Shown: positions 26,330 through 35,214 of the stretch, in pieces
Layout of the letters: each line of letters starts with the position of its first letter
Position numbering within the stretch: the first letter of the stretch is position 1
NCBI GenBank assembly: GCA_038748775.1
Contig: JBCDIT010000014.1
Coordinates: 23,554-87,553, forward strand
Reading direction: 5' to 3'
From: DAIQNV01 sp038748775
Lineage (GTDB): Bacteria > Planctomycetota > Phycisphaerae > Phycisphaerales > UBA1924
Length of the DNA: 64,000 nucleotides
Position numbers and translations under genes: made by a program
Notes under the pieces: model-generated
What the model was told of the DNA's origin: nothing
Databases searched by the model: none
What the model saw: the letters and a program-made list of their open reading frames with translations, nothing else

Positions 26330-27226
26330 ATGCCAGTAGATACGCCAGGGATCCGGTTCGTCGTGCTCGCGAGCCCAAAATCGGGAACGACCTGGGCCAA
26401 GCACATGCTCGACGCCCACCCCGAGGTGTCCTGTGCCGAAACCCACCCCTTCGGCCCGGTGTACAAACACAGCGAGACCGGCCGCCCTTCGGTCACTGTT
26501 GAACGGTGCGCGTTCTGGACCGCCGAGGCGGTCTCCACCGCCGCCGGCCTCGATGTCTCGCCCGACGAGCGTCGAGCGATCGGCGACGAGATCACCCGCG
26601 GGTACGTCGACGCCGGCGCCGCGGCGATGCGCCGGGTGACCGGCAAGCCGGTGTACGGCGAGAAGCTCACGCCCTACCCGGGCGTCGCGGCCCACGTTGT
26701 GGAGCGTTTGAACTGGTACGACAAGGACATGCCGATCGTCCACCTCGTCCGCGATCCACGCGACATGGCGGTGAGTTGCAGTTGCCAATTGGCCTGGGCC
26801 CGGGACGACGCCGAACGCAAAGCCACCGTCGAATCGGGCCGCGCGTTCGACCCCGACGTGCGCCTGGCGTGTGAGCACTGGGTCGAGGTGCAAGAAGCGG
26901 TGCTCGGATCGGGGCTGCCCAACGTGCTCCGCGTCAGGTACGAGGACATGCTCGATTCGCCGCGACCGATGCTGACCTGGCTGTTCGAGCGGCTGGGCGT
27001 CGACGCCGAAGACGCGACGGTCGATGCGTGCGTTGACGCCGGACGGTTCGAGGTGCTCAGCGGCGGGCGCGACCGCGGCGACGAAGATCGGACCAGCTTC
27101 TTCCGGTCGGGCACCGCTGGCGACTGGGTCCGCTGGCTCAGCGCAGCGCAAGCGCACTGGATCGAAGACCGATGCGGAGCGCTGCTTGAGGCGTTCGGCT
27201 ACGAGCGCCCACCCGCCGCCGTGTAA
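26330..27226 (+). CDS. Sulfotransferase domain protein
   Basis: A 298-residue protein with the 5'-phosphosulfate-binding loop VVLASPKSGTTWAKHML near its N-terminus and VHLVRDPRDMAVSCSCQL for the 3'-phosphate site, both typical of PAPS-dependent sulfotransferases. RVRYEDMLDSPRPMLTWLFE is the conserved C-terminal region. Such enzymes transfer sulfate to hydroxyl groups of small molecules or glycans; the acceptor is unknown. Marine planctomycetes handle many sulfated polysaccharides, so a glycan role is possible. It lies alone between plsC and the ABM protein. Confidence 0.85.
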   Translation: MPVDTPGIRFVVLASPKSGTTWAKHMLDAHPEVSCAETHPFGPVYKHSETGRPSVTVERCAFWTAEAVSTAAGLDVSPDERRAIGDEITRGYVDAGAAAMRRVTGKPVYGEKLTPYPGVAAHVVERLNWYDKDMPIVHLVRDPRDMAVSCSCQLAWARDDAERKATVESGRAFDPDVRLACEHWVEVQEAVLGSGLPNVLRVRYEDMLDSPRPMLTWLFERLGVDAEDATVDACVDAGRFEVLSGGRDRGDEDRTSFFRSGTAGDWVRWLSAAQAHWIEDRCGALLEAFGYERPPAAV

Positions 27227-27312
27227 GCACCGGCGTTTGATCGGCCTTCGGGTGCATACGATCGCCGCGTGCCGCGACGATGGTGTCGGTTTAGCGCACA
27301 CGGAACACGCCG

Positions 27313-27609
27313 ATGAGCGATCGCGTCTATGTCCTTGCCCACTTCGTCGCCAAGCCCGACCGAGTCGACGCCCTGCACAAACTGCTCGAGAGCTTGCTCG
27401 GAACGACGCGTGCCGAGGAGGGCTGCGTCATGTATCGCCTGTGGCGACAAGACGGTCATCCGGGGGCGTTCTCGCTGATCGAAGAGTGGACAAGCGCCGC
27501 CGCGCTCGACGCCCACCTGGCGGCGCCGCACCTCGCCGAGGCCCTTCCGAAGCTCGATGACCTGCTCGCCGAACCGGCGCAGATCATCCGGCACGCCGAA
27601 GTCGGGTGA
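27313..27609 (+). CDS. ABM-type (YgiN-like) monooxygenase
   Basis: A 98-residue dimeric ferredoxin-like fold protein. It shows the family course VYVLAHFVAKPDRVDALHKL, EEGCVMYRLWRQ and FSLIEEWTSAAALDAHL. These proteins act as cofactor-free quinol monooxygenases or heme/small-molecule binding proteins. The size is standard and no extra domain is present. It is 43 bases upstream of rarA on the same strand and may be co-transcribed with it. The substrate cannot be deduced. Confidence 0.85.
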   Translation: MSDRVYVLAHFVAKPDRVDALHKLLESLLGTTRAEEGCVMYRLWRQDGHPGAFSLIEEWTSAAALDAHLAAPHLAEALPKLDDLLAEPAQIIRHAEVG

Positions 27610-27652
27610 GCCGAGCTATCGAGATGCCCTGACGCGGCCCTATCATGGCGTG

Positions 27653-29047
27653 ATGTCCGATCTCTGGGCCCCGCAACGCGATCAAGCACGTGAACGAGTT
27701 CAGCCGCTCGCGGTGCGGATGAGGCCCAGGACGCTCGACGAGGTTGTCGGCCAGAGACACGTCCTCGGCCCCGGCAAGCTCTTGCGCCGCATGATCGATG
27801 CCGACGCGGTGATGAGCCTGGTGTTGCATGGTCCGCCCGGGACCGGCAAGACAACGCTCGCGGAGGTCATCGCCGGGGCGACGAACCGCCGGTTTGTGCG
27901 CGAGAACGCGGCGGCCGTGGGCGTGAAGCGGATCCGCGAGATCATCGACGACGCCGACCGGGCTCTGACCGACTCGGGCAAGCGGACGATCTTGTTCCTC
28001 GACGAGATCCACCGGTTTACGAAGAGCCAGCAAGACGTGCTGCTCGCGGACGTCGAGCGAGGGCTGATCACGCTGATCGGCGCGACCACCGAGAACCCGC
28101 TGTTCAGCGTGAACTCGGCGCTCATTTCTCGGTCGACGCTGTTCCGGCTCGAGTCGCTGAGCGAGGACGACATCATCGAGGTGCTCTCGCGAGCCGTCGG
28201 CGACCGCGACCGGGGCTACGGGTCGCTCGCGATCGCTGTCGATGACGAAGCGTTCCGCGTATGGGCGGTGAAGAGCGAGGGCGACGCGCGGCGGGCCCTC
28301 ACCGCTCTGGAAGTGGCGGTGCGGAGTCAGGGCGAGGAAGCAAACGGCGAGCGGATCGTGATCACCGCCCAGGTGGCGGAGGATTCGATCCAGGAGAAGA
28401 TCGCGGTCTATGGCGATGACGGGCACTACGACGCGGCCAGCGCGATGATCAAGTCGGTGCGAGGCTGCGACCCCGACGCGGCGGTGTACTGGATCGCGCG
28501 GATGCTTGACGCCGGTGAAGACCCTCGGTTTATCGCGCGTCGGCTCGCGATCCTGGCAAGCGAAGACGTCGGCAACGCCGATCCGCGAGGCGTCATGGTC
28601 GCGCAGGCGTGTTGGGATCTCGTCGAGCGGATCGGGATGCCCGAGGCACGCATCACGCTGAGCCAGTGCGCCACCTACCTCGCCCTCGCGCCCAAAAGCA
28701 ACGCGGCGTACGTCGCTATCGATGCGGCTCTGGCCGACGTCAAAGGCGGGCGCGTGACCCCGGTTCCAATGTTCCTGCGCGATCCGAACAGCGGGAACCA
28801 GCCCAGCGATGACCAAGGCGCCTCGCTGAACCACCGCGATCACCGCAAGAATGGCGGCGAGCGGTACGGATACACCCACGAAAGCGAGCACCTGACGAGC
28901 ATCGGCGGCGTGAGCGGACAGGACTATCTAGGGGTCCGCCAGACGTACTACGAGCCGAAAGACATCGGCGTCGAGAAGCTCCTCGCCGAACGACTCGCCG
29001 AGGTCCGGGCGCTGCGCCAGAAGCTCAGGCGGGGCGAGGCCACGTGA
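27653..29047 (+). CDS. rarA: Replication-associated recombination protein A (MgsA/RarA)
   Basis: A 464-residue AAA+ ATPase that acts at stalled replication forks. The opening MRPRTLDEVVGQRHVLGPGK is diagnostic. Walker A is LHGPPGTGKTTLAE, Walker B is ILFLDEIHRF, sensor 1 is LIGATTENP and sensor 2 lies in SEGDARRALTALE. The C-terminal domain with DPDAAVYWIARMLDAGEDP is specific to the RarA/WRNIP1 family. An in-frame ATG at 27653 is preferred over the open frame starting at 27557. The gene overlaps the cyclo-ligase by four bases (GTGA). Confidence 0.94.
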   Translation: MSDLWAPQRDQARERVQPLAVRMRPRTLDEVVGQRHVLGPGKLLRRMIDADAVMSLVLHGPPGTGKTTLAEVIAGATNRRFVRENAAAVGVKRIREIIDDADRALTDSGKRTILFLDEIHRFTKSQQDVLLADVERGLITLIGATTENPLFSVNSALISRSTLFRLESLSEDDIIEVLSRAVGDRDRGYGSLAIAVDDEAFRVWAVKSEGDARRALTALEVAVRSQGEEANGERIVITAQVAEDSIQEKIAVYGDDGHYDAASAMIKSVRGCDPDAAVYWIARMLDAGEDPRFIARRLAILASEDVGNADPRGVMVAQACWDLVERIGMPEARITLSQCATYLALAPKSNAAYVAIDAALADVKGGRVTPVPMFLRDPNSGNQPSDDQGASLNHRDHRKNGGERYGYTHESEHLTSIGGVSGQDYLGVRQTYYEPKDIGVEKLLAERLAEVRALRQKLRRGEAT

Positions 29048-29631
29048 GCGTTTCGGAACAGAAAGCCTTGCTCCGGAATCCGATGCGGGAACGGCTGCGC
29101 GCCGTCGATCCGCACGAGCGGGCCACCGCGGCGAGCGACGCCATCGCCCAACTCGTTGACGACCGCCTCTGGACGCCAATCCGCGTCGCGATGACCTATC
29201 TCGCGATGCCAGATGAGTTTGACACAGGGCCGCTCTTCGAACTGGCCCAGGGGAAGTCGCTGGCGGCGCCCCGGGTCGATTGGTCGCAAGGGACCATGGA
29301 GGCCGCCCGGATCTCCGATCTCTCGGAAACGCAGAGCGTGGCTTTGGGCGTCCGGGAGCCGCTGCCGACGGCTGAACACGTCTCGCCCGACAGCCTCGAC
29401 CTGGTGCTGGTCCCGGGTCTGGCGTTCGACCCCGCTGGACGCAGGCTGGGGCGTGGCAAGGGGTTCTACGACCGGTTCCTCGCGAGGCTCCCGGCCAGCG
29501 TCGTGACGGTCGGCGTCGGATTCCAGTTCCAGGTGGTGGCGGAAGTCCCCGCCGAAGCGCATGATGTGCGCGTCGGGTGGCTCCTGACCGAGTGCGGCCT
29601 CACGCCGGCCGCGTCGAAAGACGCGGTGTGA
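29044..29631 (+). CDS. 5-formyltetrahydrofolate cyclo-ligase
   Basis: A 195-residue enzyme converting 5-formyl-THF to 5,10-methenyl-THF with ATP, recovering folate from a storage or inhibitory form. The diagnostic late motif is LVLVPGLAFDPAGRRLGRGK followed by GFYDRFL, the ATP/folate-binding segment. An early basic LLRNPMRERL and MTYLAMPDEFDT fit the family. The GTG start overlaps rarA, so translation is probably coupled. folP in the same window serves the same cofactor pool but is not adjacent. Confidence 0.92.
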   Translation: MSVSEQKALLRNPMRERLRAVDPHERATAASDAIAQLVDDRLWTPIRVAMTYLAMPDEFDTGPLFELAQGKSLAAPRVDWSQGTMEAARISDLSETQSVALGVREPLPTAEHVSPDSLDLVLVPGLAFDPAGRRLGRGKGFYDRFLARLPASVVTVGVGFQFQVVAEVPAEAHDVRVGWLLTECGLTPAASKDAV

Positions 29632-29718
29632 CGCGACCGGGTCACGCGAGAGCGGGGTGAGCGCCGATGTTGGAACGAGCCGTCGAGCCGTCGACGGGTG
29701 TTCGATACGGAGTGACGC

Positions 29719-30993
29719 ATGCCTCTACCTTCACAAAGTTCGCGCGCTGGCCTTGGTGCCCCGGGCCGAGGATCGGTCTATCGGGGCGGTCGCAGGCGCA
29801 AGCGGCGCGGGGCCGGCGTGCCGTACCCGGTGAAGGCCGGAGCGGGGATCATCATCCTTGTTCTGGGTGGATGGGGCATCTGGTCGCTGTTGAGCGGCGG
29901 CGGCGCCGGCTCGCCGGCGACCGCGAATGCCGCAGAAACCGACATTGTCGACCCCCTCACCTCGACGCCGGTGGTTATCAACCAGGCGAACGCGTCGCGC
30001 AGTCCGACGGCAACGGAGTCGAACACCCCATCGACGCTGCCCGGTTCGCAACCCCCGGCTGCCGACCAAGGCGGCGGGCTGCTCGGTGGCGCTCTGATGG
30101 GAAACGACTCGAACCGCCCGGGCGTGGACGCCAACTCGACCGCTCCGCAGAGCCGCCCACGGCCCGCGAGCGAGGGCCTGAGCCGGTCGGCGACCCAGCA
30201 GAGAGTCAGCGAGTCTCTCCGAGCAACGCTCGACACGGCGCGCGAGCAGATCGCTTCGAACAACCCGCTCGGTGCGCGCGAAACCCTCAACTCCGCGCTC
30301 CGCCGCATCGGGCGCGACGGGCCCGGGGCCCAGACGCTCCGCGCGGAATTGATGGCGCTGAACGACGATCTGATCTTCGGGCCTCGCGTTGTTGATGGCG
30401 ACGGGCTGAGCTCTATGTACGTGATCCAGAGCGGCGACGTGCTGAGTGTCCTGCCCTCGAGGCTCGGCACCGGTACGCACTGGAAGCTCATCCAACGGAT
30501 CAACAGGCTGAGCAGCCCTAACCGCATCCGGCCCGGGCAAAGCCTGAAGATCATCTCGGGTCCATTCCACGCGATCGTCGACAAGAGCGACTACCGCCTT
30601 GACGTCTACCACGGCGACGCCGATTCGCCCGGGAATTGGCTCTACGTCACCAGTTTCCCGGTCGGACTGGGTGAGCACGGCTCCACGCCCTCGGGCCGGT
30701 TTGTCGTTCGCGACGACGGCAAGCTTGAGAACCCGGCGTGGGTCAACCCCCGGAACCCCTCGGAGCGGTACTCGGGCGATGACCCGAAGAACCCGATCGG
30801 GGAACACTGGGTAGGCATCGACGGGCTGGGCGACGACGCGGTCCACACCGGGCTGGGCATCCACGGAACAATCGAGCCCGACTCGATCGGTTCGCAGGCG
30901 AGCATGGGATGCGTGCGGCTCGGGTCCGTCGACGTCGCGATGATGTACGAACTGCTGACCGAGGGTGAGAGCCTCGTGACGATCGTTGAGTGA
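29719..30993 (+). CDS. LysM and L,D-transpeptidase (YkuD) protein
   Basis: A 424-residue wall enzyme. A basic N-terminus (GGRRRKRRG) precedes one transmembrane segment near residues 40-58 (AGAGIIILVLGGWGIWSLL), giving an anchored extracytoplasmic protein. A low-complexity linker runs to ~residue 150. A LysM domain (YVIQSGDVLSVLPSRLGTG ... INRLSSPNRIRPGQSLKI) lies at ~233-282. The YkuD domain carries TGLGIHGTIEP and SMGCVRL with the catalytic His and Cys. It forms 3,3-cross-links or attaches proteins to peptidoglycan. Its presence implies a peptidoglycan wall. The start follows GGAG. Confidence 0.9.
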   Translation: MPLPSQSSRAGLGAPGRGSVYRGGRRRKRRGAGVPYPVKAGAGIIILVLGGWGIWSLLSGGGAGSPATANAAETDIVDPLTSTPVVINQANASRSPTATESNTPSTLPGSQPPAADQGGGLLGGALMGNDSNRPGVDANSTAPQSRPRPASEGLSRSATQQRVSESLRATLDTAREQIASNNPLGARETLNSALRRIGRDGPGAQTLRAELMALNDDLIFGPRVVDGDGLSSMYVIQSGDVLSVLPSRLGTGTHWKLIQRINRLSSPNRIRPGQSLKIISGPFHAIVDKSDYRLDVYHGDADSPGNWLYVTSFPVGLGEHGSTPSGRFVVRDDGKLENPAWVNPRNPSERYSGDDPKNPIGEHWVGIDGLGDDAVHTGLGIHGTIEPDSIGSQASMGCVRLGSVDVAMMYELLTEGESLVTIVE

Positions 30994-31000
30994 CGTCACG

Positions 31001-31747
31001 ATGTCCGGCTCGATCGGGTTCGATTCGATCTCTGTGATTGGCCAGGGGCAGTTTGGGCGTCTGCTGGCAGAACATCTGGCCCAGCACGCCGATGTCCGCG
31101 TCCACGATGCGTCGCCGGCGACGCACCCCGCCCCAGGGACCACGCCTGTTTCGCTCAAGGACGCGGCCCGAGCCGACGTGGTCGTTCCGGCTGTGAACGT
31201 GCAGCACCTCAGCAAGGTGCTCGACGCTCTCGCTCCCCTGGTCTCCGACGACACCCTCATCGCCGACGTGACCTCGGTGAAGGTCGAGCCGGTGTCGCTG
31301 ATGCTCGATCGGCTTCCGAACGCCAGGGTCCTGGGCACCCATCCGCTCTTCGGCCCTCAGTCAGTTGCGGAAATGGGGCTCCGAGGACAGCGTCTCGCGC
31401 TCTGTCCCGTTCGCATCGACGACGAGACCTATGCCTCGGTGCGGGCGTTCCTCGGGGGAACGCTCGGGCTCGAGATCATCGAGACCACCCCAGAGGATCA
31501 CGACCGCCAGATGGCGCTCGTCCAAGCCCTGACGCACCTTGTCGGGCACGCCGCCGCGGAGCTCGATCTCGACGACCTCGCGCTTGGCACCCTTGCGTAC
31601 CGTCGTCTGCGTCAGTTGGCCACCAACATCTCGGGCGACTCCGAGGAGTTGTTCGACGCCATCCAGGGCAGGAACCCCTACGCGGCGGGCATCCGGGCAC
31701 GTTTCGTGGAAGCCGTCGAGCGTGTCCGACGCCGGGCGGGGGACTGA
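31001..31747 (+). CDS. tyrA: Prephenate dehydrogenase
   Basis: A 248-residue enzyme oxidising prephenate to 4-hydroxyphenylpyruvate in tyrosine synthesis. The nucleotide-binding loop is ISVIGQGQFGRLLAEHLA, then DVTSVKVEPV and VLGTHPLFGPQSVAE, the substrate-binding signature with its catalytic His. LVQALTHLVGHAAAEL covers the helical dimer domain. It is shorter than many TyrA proteins, with no ACT or chorismate-mutase domain, so feedback control through those is absent. The ATG lies eight bases after the previous stop; an in-frame TTG at 30986 overlapping that gene is an alternative. Confidence 0.86.
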   Translation: MSGSIGFDSISVIGQGQFGRLLAEHLAQHADVRVHDASPATHPAPGTTPVSLKDAARADVVVPAVNVQHLSKVLDALAPLVSDDTLIADVTSVKVEPVSLMLDRLPNARVLGTHPLFGPQSVAEMGLRGQRLALCPVRIDDETYASVRAFLGGTLGLEIIETTPEDHDRQMALVQALTHLVGHAAAELDLDDLALGTLAYRRLRQLATNISGDSEELFDAIQGRNPYAAGIRARFVEAVERVRRRAGD

Positions 31748-31769
31748 TCGGGGTGTCTCGTCGGATTCG

Positions 31770-32162
31770 TCACACTGCGACGTTGGCGATCCACGCACTC
31801 GCCGCGGCGAGGTCGGCGGAGAAGTACTTGCCTTCAACCGCGTGGTTCTTGAAGACCTGAACCGCGAAGTTTTCCGCGTCGCGGTTCGAGGCCGGATCGT
31901 GGGAGACGACCGCGATCGCGAGGATCCCGTTTGCGAGCGCGGCCCGGGCGGCCGCGGTCGCGACCTGCTCGGCATCGTCGAATGTCCAGTTCACCTCGGT
32001 CTTGCTGGTGTGAGAATCGACGAGAACACGTCGGTGCCCCGCCTCAGCGGCCTGCTTGCAGACGTCCGCGTAGTACCGCTGCGCGTTGGAAGGGTTTCCG
32101 TCGCCGGTGACCCTGGCGATCAGGAAGGTGTCGTTCTTGTCGTATCGGATGTCGTAACTCAT
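31770..32162 (-). CDS. Small SpoIIAA/STAS-like protein of unknown function
   Basis: A 130-residue cytoplasmic protein beginning MSYDIRYDKNDTFLIARVTG. Alternating strands and helices, with a central RRVLVDSHTSKTEVNW, resemble the SpoIIAA-like/STAS fold used in anti-sigma antagonists and in a family of small proteins of unknown role. No phospho-serine site is certain. The last helix holds ASAWIANVAV. It is convergent with tyrA and divergent from gyrB. The open frame continues far upstream under gyrB, but that stretch is an antisense shadow; the real gene begins at the ATG at 32162. Function unknown. Confidence 0.68.
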   Translation of the reverse strand: MSYDIRYDKNDTFLIARVTGDGNPSNAQRYYADVCKQAAEAGHRRVLVDSHTSKTEVNWTFDDAEQVATAAARAALANGILAIAVVSHDPASNRDAENFAVQVFKNHAVEGKYFSADLAAASAWIANVAV

Positions 32163-32393
32163 CGCGTGGCCCGTCGGTCGCAAGCTCCGTGGATCTGCCC
32201 AATAGAATCCTCGAATTCGCGGATCTTTGCGCAGGTGTTCCGTCGTCTTGGACCTGTTTCGAGTCGGTTTCCTACGAACGCGAGCCGCGATTGGGCCAAG
32301 ATGCCCCCCTAGAATCCCGGCCGGTTCGGAGTCCCCCACAGGGAGGCTGCCCCGTCCGGGGGACGATCGGTTCGTGTGAGTGAAGGGCGGCAA

Positions 32394-35036
32394 ATGGCGG
32401 ACAGCAACGGGACCAAACCGAGTGACGCGAACGGCTCCTACGGCGCCGATCAGATTAAGGTGCTCGAGGGGCTCGAGGCGGTTCGCAAACGCCCGGGCAT
32501 GTACATCGGCGGCACCGGCGTCAACGCCCTGCACCATCTCGTTTACGAGGTGGTCGACAACTCCATCGATGAAGCGATGGCGGGGTTCGCGACGACGGTG
32601 AGCGTGTCGATCGAGGCCGACGGTTCGTGCCGCGTCGGAGACGACGGGCGAGGCATCCCGGTCGACCCGGTCACGCACGAAGACCCTTTGCTCAACGGGA
32701 AGCCGGCGGTCGAGGTGGTCATGACCAAGCTGCACGCCGGCGGGAAGTTCCAGCAGGAGGACTCGGCCTACAAGGTCTCGGGCGGCCTTCACGGCGTCGG
32801 TGTGAGCTGTGTGAACGCGTTGAGCGAGTACCTCGAGGTCGAGGTCAACCGCGGCGGCCAGCTCCACAAGATGAAGTTCGAACGCGGCGGCGTCGCCGAA
32901 CCGCTCCGCGTGATCGGTGACGCCCCGAGCGGGAGCAAGAGTGGAACGGTCGTCGAGTTCAAGCCCGACGCAGAGATCTTCCCGGACACCGAGTTCCGCT
33001 TCGAGACGCTCGAAGCGAGGCTCCGCGAACTCGCGTATCTCAACCCGGGCGTGACGATCCGCCTCACCGACGAGCGGGTCGGCGCCGACGGCAAGCCGAA
33101 GACAGCCGTGTTCCGCGCTGAGACGGGCCTGACCGAGTACATCGAACACCTCATGCGGGGCAAGACCTCGGTCTCGAGCGTCGTCTACGTCAAGAAAGAA
33201 GAACCCGCCGTCCACATGCTTTGCGAGGTGGCGCTGCAGTACCACGACGGGTACAACGAGTCGCTCCTGACGTTCGCGAACAACATCAACAACGTTGACG
33301 GTGGCACCCACGGCCACGGATTCAAAGTTGCGCTCACGCGGACGTTGAACGGCTACGCCCGCAAGGCGGGGATCATCAAGGAGAAAGACCCGACGCCCAC
33401 CGGCGAGGACCTCCGCGAGGGCCTGGTCGCGATCGTGTCGGTTAAGCTTCCGGATCCGACGTTCAACAACCAGCCCAAAGAGAAGCTCCTCAACCCCGAG
33501 ATCGAGAGCTTCGTCTCTCAGGCGGTCGGAGAAGCGCTGGGCGAATGGCTCGAGACACACCCCGCCGAAGCCAAGAAGCTCTGCCTGAAGGGTATCGTCG
33601 CGGCGCAGGCCCGCGAGGCGGCACGCAAGGCCCGCGAGCTGACACGCCGCAAGACCGCGCTCGACTCGGGCTCGATGCCCCACAAGCTCCGCGACTGCAA
33701 GACCAAAGACGTCGATCGAGCCGAGATGTTTATCGTCGAAGGCGATTCGGCTGGCGGGAGCGCGACGCAGGGGCGTGACGTCGATACCCAGGCGATCCTC
33801 CCGCTCCGGGGCAAGCTGCTCAACGTCGAGAAGGCCCGCATCGACAAGGTCCTCGCGTTCGAAGAAATCCGCACGCTCATCAGCGCCCTCCGGTGCGGGA
33901 TCGGCGCCGATTTCGATGTCTCAAAGCTTCGCTACGGCCGCGTCATCATCATGACCGACGCCGATGTCGACGGGAGTCACATCCGCACGCTCCTGCTCAC
34001 GTTCTTCTTCAGGCAGATGCCCGAGTTGATCCGCAGGGGACACATCTACTGCGCCCAGCCGCCGCTCTATGAAGTCGCGAGGGGCTCGGGCAAACGCCGG
34101 TCGAGCGTCTACGTCCTCAACGAGAGAGCGCTCGACGAGCAGCTCACCGAACTGGGTCTCGAGCGGGCGACGCTCGAGGTCCGCGATATCGAAGGCTGGA
34201 CCACCGACGGACGCGTGCCCGACAACGCGGTTGACGGCAAGCCAAAGACGATCACGCGCCTCGAAGGCGCGGAACTCAAGAAAGCGATCAAACTACTCGG
34301 TCGCCTGGGCGAACTCGTCGAGGTCGCCGAACGCAGAGGCGTGCGGTTCGTCGACCTCCTGGCGGCACGCAAAGAAGGGGTTCTGCCCACGCACCTCGTG
34401 AGCTGCAAGGCCGCGAACGTCCACGCGTGGGACGAAGCCGAGGCGCTCGCCGCGGTCGAGACAAACGGTTGGAAGCTCGTCGAGACCGAGGTCGAGGGCG
34501 ACGAAGTGGACGAACGCCCACTCGCGACGCTCCGCGAACTGCACGAGAACAAAGAGCTCGGGCAGGTCTTCAAGGACCTCGCGGCGCTGGGGCTCGACAT
34601 CGAAGACTACGACCTCGCCCAGGAAGAAAGTGTCACCGGCGAGCGGCTCCCGTCCCGGTTCGCCTGGAAGCTCGGGGACACGGACGAGCCCGCCGAGCCC
34701 ACGGGCGAGGCCGAAGCCGAAACCGATGAACCAGCGAAGAACGCCCCCAAACGCTCGATCATCGAGGCCGCGAACCTCCCGGCTGTGGTCGAATCGCTCC
34801 ACCAGATCGGCAGACGCGGCCTGGAGATCAAACGCTTCAAGGGGCTGGGTGAGATGGACGCGGAACAGCTCTGGGACACGACGATGGACCCGTCGAGGCG
34901 GACCCTGATGCGGGTGACCTGGGAGCAGGCGGGCGACGCGGAGGCTCTGTTCAGCGTCCTCATGGGCGAACAGGTCGAGCCCCGGCGCAAGTTCATCGAA
35001 GAGCACGCCCTCGAGGTCAAAAACCTCGACGTCTGA
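32394..35036 (+). CDS. gyrB: DNA gyrase subunit B
   Basis: An 880-residue ATPase subunit of gyrase. The GHKL ATP site is visible in VRKRPGMYIGGTG, EVVDNSIDEA, DDGRGIPVD and SGGLHGVGVSCVNALS. The TOPRIM domain shows EGDSAGGSATQGRD and MTDADVDGSHIRTLLL. The C-terminal GLGEMDAEQLWDTTMDP contacts GyrA. About 75 residues more than E. coli GyrB sit between TOPRIM and the end, including an acidic stretch near residues 758-775. The ATG at 32394 follows GAAGG; a GTG six codons upstream is an alternative. gyrA is not in the window. Confidence 0.96.
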   Translation: MADSNGTKPSDANGSYGADQIKVLEGLEAVRKRPGMYIGGTGVNALHHLVYEVVDNSIDEAMAGFATTVSVSIEADGSCRVGDDGRGIPVDPVTHEDPLLNGKPAVEVVMTKLHAGGKFQQEDSAYKVSGGLHGVGVSCVNALSEYLEVEVNRGGQLHKMKFERGGVAEPLRVIGDAPSGSKSGTVVEFKPDAEIFPDTEFRFETLEARLRELAYLNPGVTIRLTDERVGADGKPKTAVFRAETGLTEYIEHLMRGKTSVSSVVYVKKEEPAVHMLCEVALQYHDGYNESLLTFANNINNVDGGTHGHGFKVALTRTLNGYARKAGIIKEKDPTPTGEDLREGLVAIVSVKLPDPTFNNQPKEKLLNPEIESFVSQAVGEALGEWLETHPAEAKKLCLKGIVAAQAREAARKARELTRRKTALDSGSMPHKLRDCKTKDVDRAEMFIVEGDSAGGSATQGRDVDTQAILPLRGKLLNVEKARIDKVLAFEEIRTLISALRCGIGADFDVSKLRYGRVIIMTDADVDGSHIRTLLLTFFFRQMPELIRRGHIYCAQPPLYEVARGSGKRRSSVYVLNERALDEQLTELGLERATLEVRDIEGWTTDGRVPDNAVDGKPKTITRLEGAELKKAIKLLGRLGELVEVAERRGVRFVDLLAARKEGVLPTHLVSCKAANVHAWDEAEALAAVETNGWKLVETEVEGDEVDERPLATLRELHENKELGQVFKDLAALGLDIEDYDLAQEESVTGERLPSRFAWKLGDTDEPAEPTGEAEAETDEPAKNAPKRSIIEAANLPAVVESLHQIGRRGLEIKRFKGLGEMDAEQLWDTTMDPSRRTLMRVTWEQAGDAEALFSVLMGEQVEPRRKFIEEHALEVKNLDV

Positions 35037-35214
35037 GCCCACGTCCTTCGACGCGACGCTCGCCCGTTCTCGGACTTCGGTCTGTGACGATCGCAACGCC
35101 GCGACGCCAGACGGACCTCCCAAATCGACCCCGACACCTATGCGTAGGGGCAAATCACTCGCTCCTCTTCCCGATACCCCGGCTGACTCTGGGCATCGGA
35201 CGGGAGCTCGATAC

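Noticed and set aside
32163..33683. Long minus-strand open frame continuous with the 130-residue gene at 31770
   Set aside because: It lies antisense to the strongly conserved ATPase region of gyrB and has low-complexity Arg/Glu/Val-rich translation. Only the part after the ATG at 32162 is taken as a gene.
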